A DNA stretch of 9,134 nucleotides. Source: Nonlabens sp. (lineage in GTDB: Bacteria; Bacteroidota; Bacteroidia; Flavobacteriales; Flavobacteriaceae). The notes beneath the pieces were generated by a model. It was not told where the DNA came from. It did no database searches and saw only the letters and a program-made list of their open reading frames with translations. Within the stretch, counting starts at the first letter, position 1. Every line of letters starts with the position of its first letter. The translations under genes were made by a program, and so were the position numbers. The stretch is taken from positions 1 to 9,134 of the forward strand of contig JALZUY010000215.1 of the NCBI GenBank assembly GCA_023301395.1. The letters run 5' to 3'. Shown piece by piece: positions 7,407 to 9,134 of the stretch.

Positions 7407-7811
7407 CTATTCAATTTGGGTTTTAATCAACTTCGATTTTTTTACTTTATTTAAATCAAGTTCATTTCTTAAAAGATTAGGGTGATTTGTGTATATAATA
7501 CTCAAGCTACTTAAATGAAATCCTAATTTAATAGTTACATATTTTTTTAAATTTCTATTCCATATGGAAATCCCTTCTAAATCAAAGCTTTGCAATTTTT
7601 CAAAGTTTGATTCTTTGAAAACCTTACTATCAAACCTTCTTGAAATAGCTATTCCATTAATTTTAGGACCTATACCTATTCCATCAAAGGTTGATATATC
7701 AAGTGTTTTTTTATAGTTAGGCAACTCATTTATTAATAATTCTGACAATAGTATATCCAAGGCTTTAATATGCTTAGTTTCTGTTTTTTTAAAGAATATT
7801 TTTTTGAACAT
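7407..7811 (-). CDS. Hypothetical protein, 134 residues
   Basis: I do not recognise this protein. It has no signal peptide or membrane segment and should be cytoplasmic. The N terminus is basic (MFKKIFFKKTETKHIKA), followed by a probable helix (ALDILLSELLINEL). A predicted beta-rich centre contains FDGIGIGPKINGIAISRRF, and the tail is lysine-rich. The coding sequence is visibly richer in A and T than its neighbours, with many Lys, Ile, Leu and Asn codons, which could mean recent acquisition or simply a fast-evolving small gene. It is the first gene before the DUF3810 gene, one nt from its ATG, so the two are likely cotranscribed. The ATG at 7811 is the only reasonable start. It is probably a real gene because the frame is open over 134 codons and tightly abuts the next gene, but no function can be assigned. 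Confidence 0.6.
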   Translation of the reverse strand: MFKKIFFKKTETKHIKALDILLSELLINELPNYKKTLDISTFDGIGIGPKINGIAISRRFDSKVFKESNFEKLQSFDLEGISIWNRNLKKYVTIKLGFHLSSLSIIYTNHPNLLRNELDLNKVKKSKLIKTQIE

Positions 7812-7917
7812 TTAAATTAATTACGAGTGTATTACTATAATACCGCTAAGATAGTTGTTAAACCTAAATCTGAATTTAAACCAAAACTTAAAATCTAGCG
7901 ACCTAATAAAAGAAATC

Positions 7918-7953
7918 GCACCCTTTAGGCGGTGCACTGAGCTTGTCGAAGTG
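7918..7953. repeat. REP-like palindromic intergenic element
   Basis: GCACC (7918-7922) and GGTGC (7931-7935) form a 5-bp hairpin with an 8-nt loop. It runs directly into CACTGAGCTTGTCGAAGTG (7935-7953), whose ends CACT and AGTG are again complementary. From memory, the core CTTCGACAAGCTCAGTG is a common dispersed intergenic repeat in many bacterial genomes, including flavobacteria. It is more GC-rich than the surrounding DNA. Only one copy lies in this window, so repetition cannot be shown here. Confidence 0.5.
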
Positions 7954-7999
7954 GTTGAGGAAAAAGTTTTGGTTCATCAATGCGGGCAGACCGTAGTTT

Positions 8000-8067
8000 G
8001 ACTTTTTAAATTAACGCAGAATTTATTCCATATAAATTTTTGTGTGTGTGCTCAGACTTTTTAAATT
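8000..8067. repeat. Pair of 13-base direct repeats flanking a TG run
   Basis: GACTTTTTAAATT occurs at 8000-8012 and again at 8055-8067, 55 bases apart, with TGTGTGTGTG (8041-8050) between them. The repeats lie upstream of the promoter of the GlmU-like gene. In AT-rich DNA a 13-base repeat may be chance, and no role is evident. Confidence 0.35.
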
Positions 8068-8128
8068 CTCACGAACTCATTCTAACCCAGCAACCCAAAA
8101 CCTAATAACCTAAACAAATCAAAATCTC

Positions 8129-8136
8129 TACCTTTG
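8129..8136 (+). promoter_or_regulatory. -7 promoter box of the GlmU-like gene
   Basis: TACCTTTG matches the Bacteroidota -7 consensus TAnnTTTG exactly and is followed by CAAC. It lies 22 nt before the ATG at 8159, so the untranslated leader would be very short. No TTG is present at the usual -33 spacing (about 8103-8111), so the upstream element is degenerate or absent. No Shine-Dalgarno sequence precedes the ATG. Confidence 0.65.
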
Positions 8137-8158
8137 CAACCGCAAAACAACCTGTACC

Positions 8159-9134
8159 ATGAACTACATTCTAGCCGACTTTAATAAACACAAAGCTCTA
8201 TTACCTTTTACTTACACTAGACCGAGCAGTCTTATACGTTGTGGAATATTGACATTAAAGGAGAAATGGGAACAAAGGCTGAATACAACAGTGAGTTTTC
8301 TAACAGAAGATTATTTGCAAACGAAGTATCCATTGCAAGAAACTGAAGATAATGTAGTTATCGCAGGACATCTTTTTGCAACAGATGAATTATGTTTTGC
8401 CATTAATTCCTTAAACCTTGGTCAGAAGTTAGTTCACAATGACCAAATGATTGCATATCGTGCAACCACAGTTAATACTCCAACTACCGAATTAGAACAA
8501 GTTCTGTTTGAAGGTGATTGTGATGGAATCGATAACACCTGTGATATATTCTCAAAAAACGGAAAAGCCCTTGAAGCAGATTTTGAACTGGTTACCGCTG
8601 GAAGAAAAAGCCAACCTATTCCTGATAATGTGCAAACCATACATTCAGAACGTATTTTTATAGAAGATGGAGCAGTACTTAACTTTGCGACGCTAAACGC
8701 TACAAATGGTTCCATTTACATAGGTAAAGGTGCTGAGGTGATGGAAGGTAGTATTATACGTGGTGGATTTGCTTTACTGGAACACAGTGCGACTAAACTA
8801 GGAACTAAAATTTATGGACCTACAACGGTAGGACCACATTCCAAAGTAGGTGGCGAGTTGAATAACTCAGTCATCTTTGGCTATTCAAATAAAGGACACG
8901 AAGGTTTCTTAGGAAACAGCGTGCTAGGCGAGTGGTGCAATATAGGTGCAGATTCAAACACGAGTAATCTCAAAAATAACTATGCTGAGGTAAAATTATG
9001 GGATTATGAAACAGGCCGATTTGCTAAAACTGGATTACAGTTTTGTGGTTTAATGCTAGGCGATCATTCTAAATGTGGAATCAATACCATGTTCAATACA
9101 GGAACCGTAGTAGGTGTAAGTGCAAACATTTATG
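8159..9134 (+). CDS. Alternative GlmU-type nucleotidyltransferase/acetyltransferase (3' end cut off)
   Basis: The first 325 codons are present; the frame is open to the window edge and the stop lies outside. The start MNYILADFNKHKALLPFTYT, continuing RPSSLIRCGILTLKEKWE, is typical of the sugar nucleotidyltransferase domain (GlmU N-terminal-like, NTP_transf_4) found in Bacteroidota. Residues about 165 onward form a left-handed beta-helix of hexapeptide repeats (IEDGAV, IGKGAE, YGPTTVGPHSKVGG). This contains the family stretch GHEGFLGNSVLGEWCNIGAD followed by SNTSNLKNNY (about 246-275). Such proteins are described as an alternative GlmU for UDP-N-acetylglucosamine synthesis, supplying precursor for peptidoglycan and other cell-surface glycans. 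That assignment rests on family knowledge, and related sugar-1-phosphate nucleotidyltransferases cannot be excluded. Family members are about 390 residues, so roughly 65 are missing. The ATG at 8159 follows a good promoter box and matches the family start. The gene is divergent from its neighbours. Confidence 0.88.
   Translation, partial: MNYILADFNKHKALLPFTYTRPSSLIRCGILTLKEKWEQRLNTTVSFLTEDYLQTKYPLQETEDNVVIAGHLFATDELCFAINSLNLGQKLVHNDQMIAYRATTVNTPTTELEQVLFEGDCDGIDNTCDIFSKNGKALEADFELVTAGRKSQPIPDNVQTIHSERIFIEDGAVLNFATLNATNGSIYIGKGAEVMEGSIIRGGFALLEHSATKLGTKIYGPTTVGPHSKVGGELNNSVIFGYSNKGHEGFLGNSVLGEWCNIGADSNTSNLKNNYAEVKLWDYETGRFAKTGLQFCGLMLGDHSKCGINTMFNTGTVVGVSANIY

Larger units (their letters stand above)
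7812..8158. other. Divergent intergenic region (347 bases) without a gene
   Basis: This stretch separates the minus-strand gene starting at 7811 from the plus-strand GlmU-like gene starting at 8159. I see no open frame with a recognisable product on either strand. It holds a REP-like palindromic element (7918-7953), a 13-base direct repeat (8000-8012 and 8055-8067), a short TG run (8041-8050) and the -7 box of the plus-strand gene (8129-8136). No clear TAnnTTTG promoter is visible for the minus-strand gene. The nearest candidate, TATCTTAG (7846-7853), lacks a properly spaced TTG. Confidence 0.7.

Noticed and set aside
6344..7414. TTG start at 7412-7414 for the DUF3810 gene
   Set aside because: It adds only three residues and overlaps the upstream gene, whereas an ATG at 7405 follows that gene's stop by one base.
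8434..8715. 93-codon minus-strand open frame
   Set aside because: It lies wholly opposite the GlmU-like gene, whose plus-strand reading is clearly a known family.

Overview
The window looks like ordinary chromosome from a marine-type member of the Bacteroidota, most likely a flavobacterium. The evidence is the AT-rich composition, start codons without Shine-Dalgarno sequences, promoters of the TAnnTTTG type, a lipoprotein with a Bacteroidota surface-export signature, a DUF3810 membrane protein and the alternative GlmU-like enzyme of this phylum. No tRNA, rRNA, CRISPR array, insertion sequence or phage gene is visible.

Layout. Five genes lie on the minus strand and read right to left. They are a small unrecognised protein (7811 to 7407), a DUF3810 HExxH membrane protein (7405 to 6344), a 980-residue exported double amidohydrolase (6257 to 3315), a 428-residue exported amidohydrolase homologue (3312 to 2026), and a 587-residue surface lipoprotein (1840 to 77). 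The first two are one nucleotide apart, as are the stop and start region of the two amidohydrolase genes, so each pair probably forms a transcription unit. A 347-base intergenic region with a REP-like palindromic element separates these genes from a divergent plus-strand gene. That gene starts at 8159, encodes an alternative GlmU-type nucleotidyltransferase/acyltransferase, and is cut by the window end.

How the genes work together. The two amidohydrolase genes form a clear module. Both products carry signal peptides and together they contain three amidohydrolase-like domains, but only the C-terminal half of the 980-residue protein keeps the metal-binding residues. The other two domains have lost the HxH motif, which suggests a secreted hydrolase with non-catalytic partner domains. 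The lipoprotein gene downstream is a separate unit, framed by two nearly identical 40-base copies of the same terminator hairpin.

The most interesting points are the catalytic asymmetry of the amidohydrolase module, the duplicated terminator flanking the lipoprotein gene, and the REP-like element. I do not see convincing evidence for a wholly new biological system.
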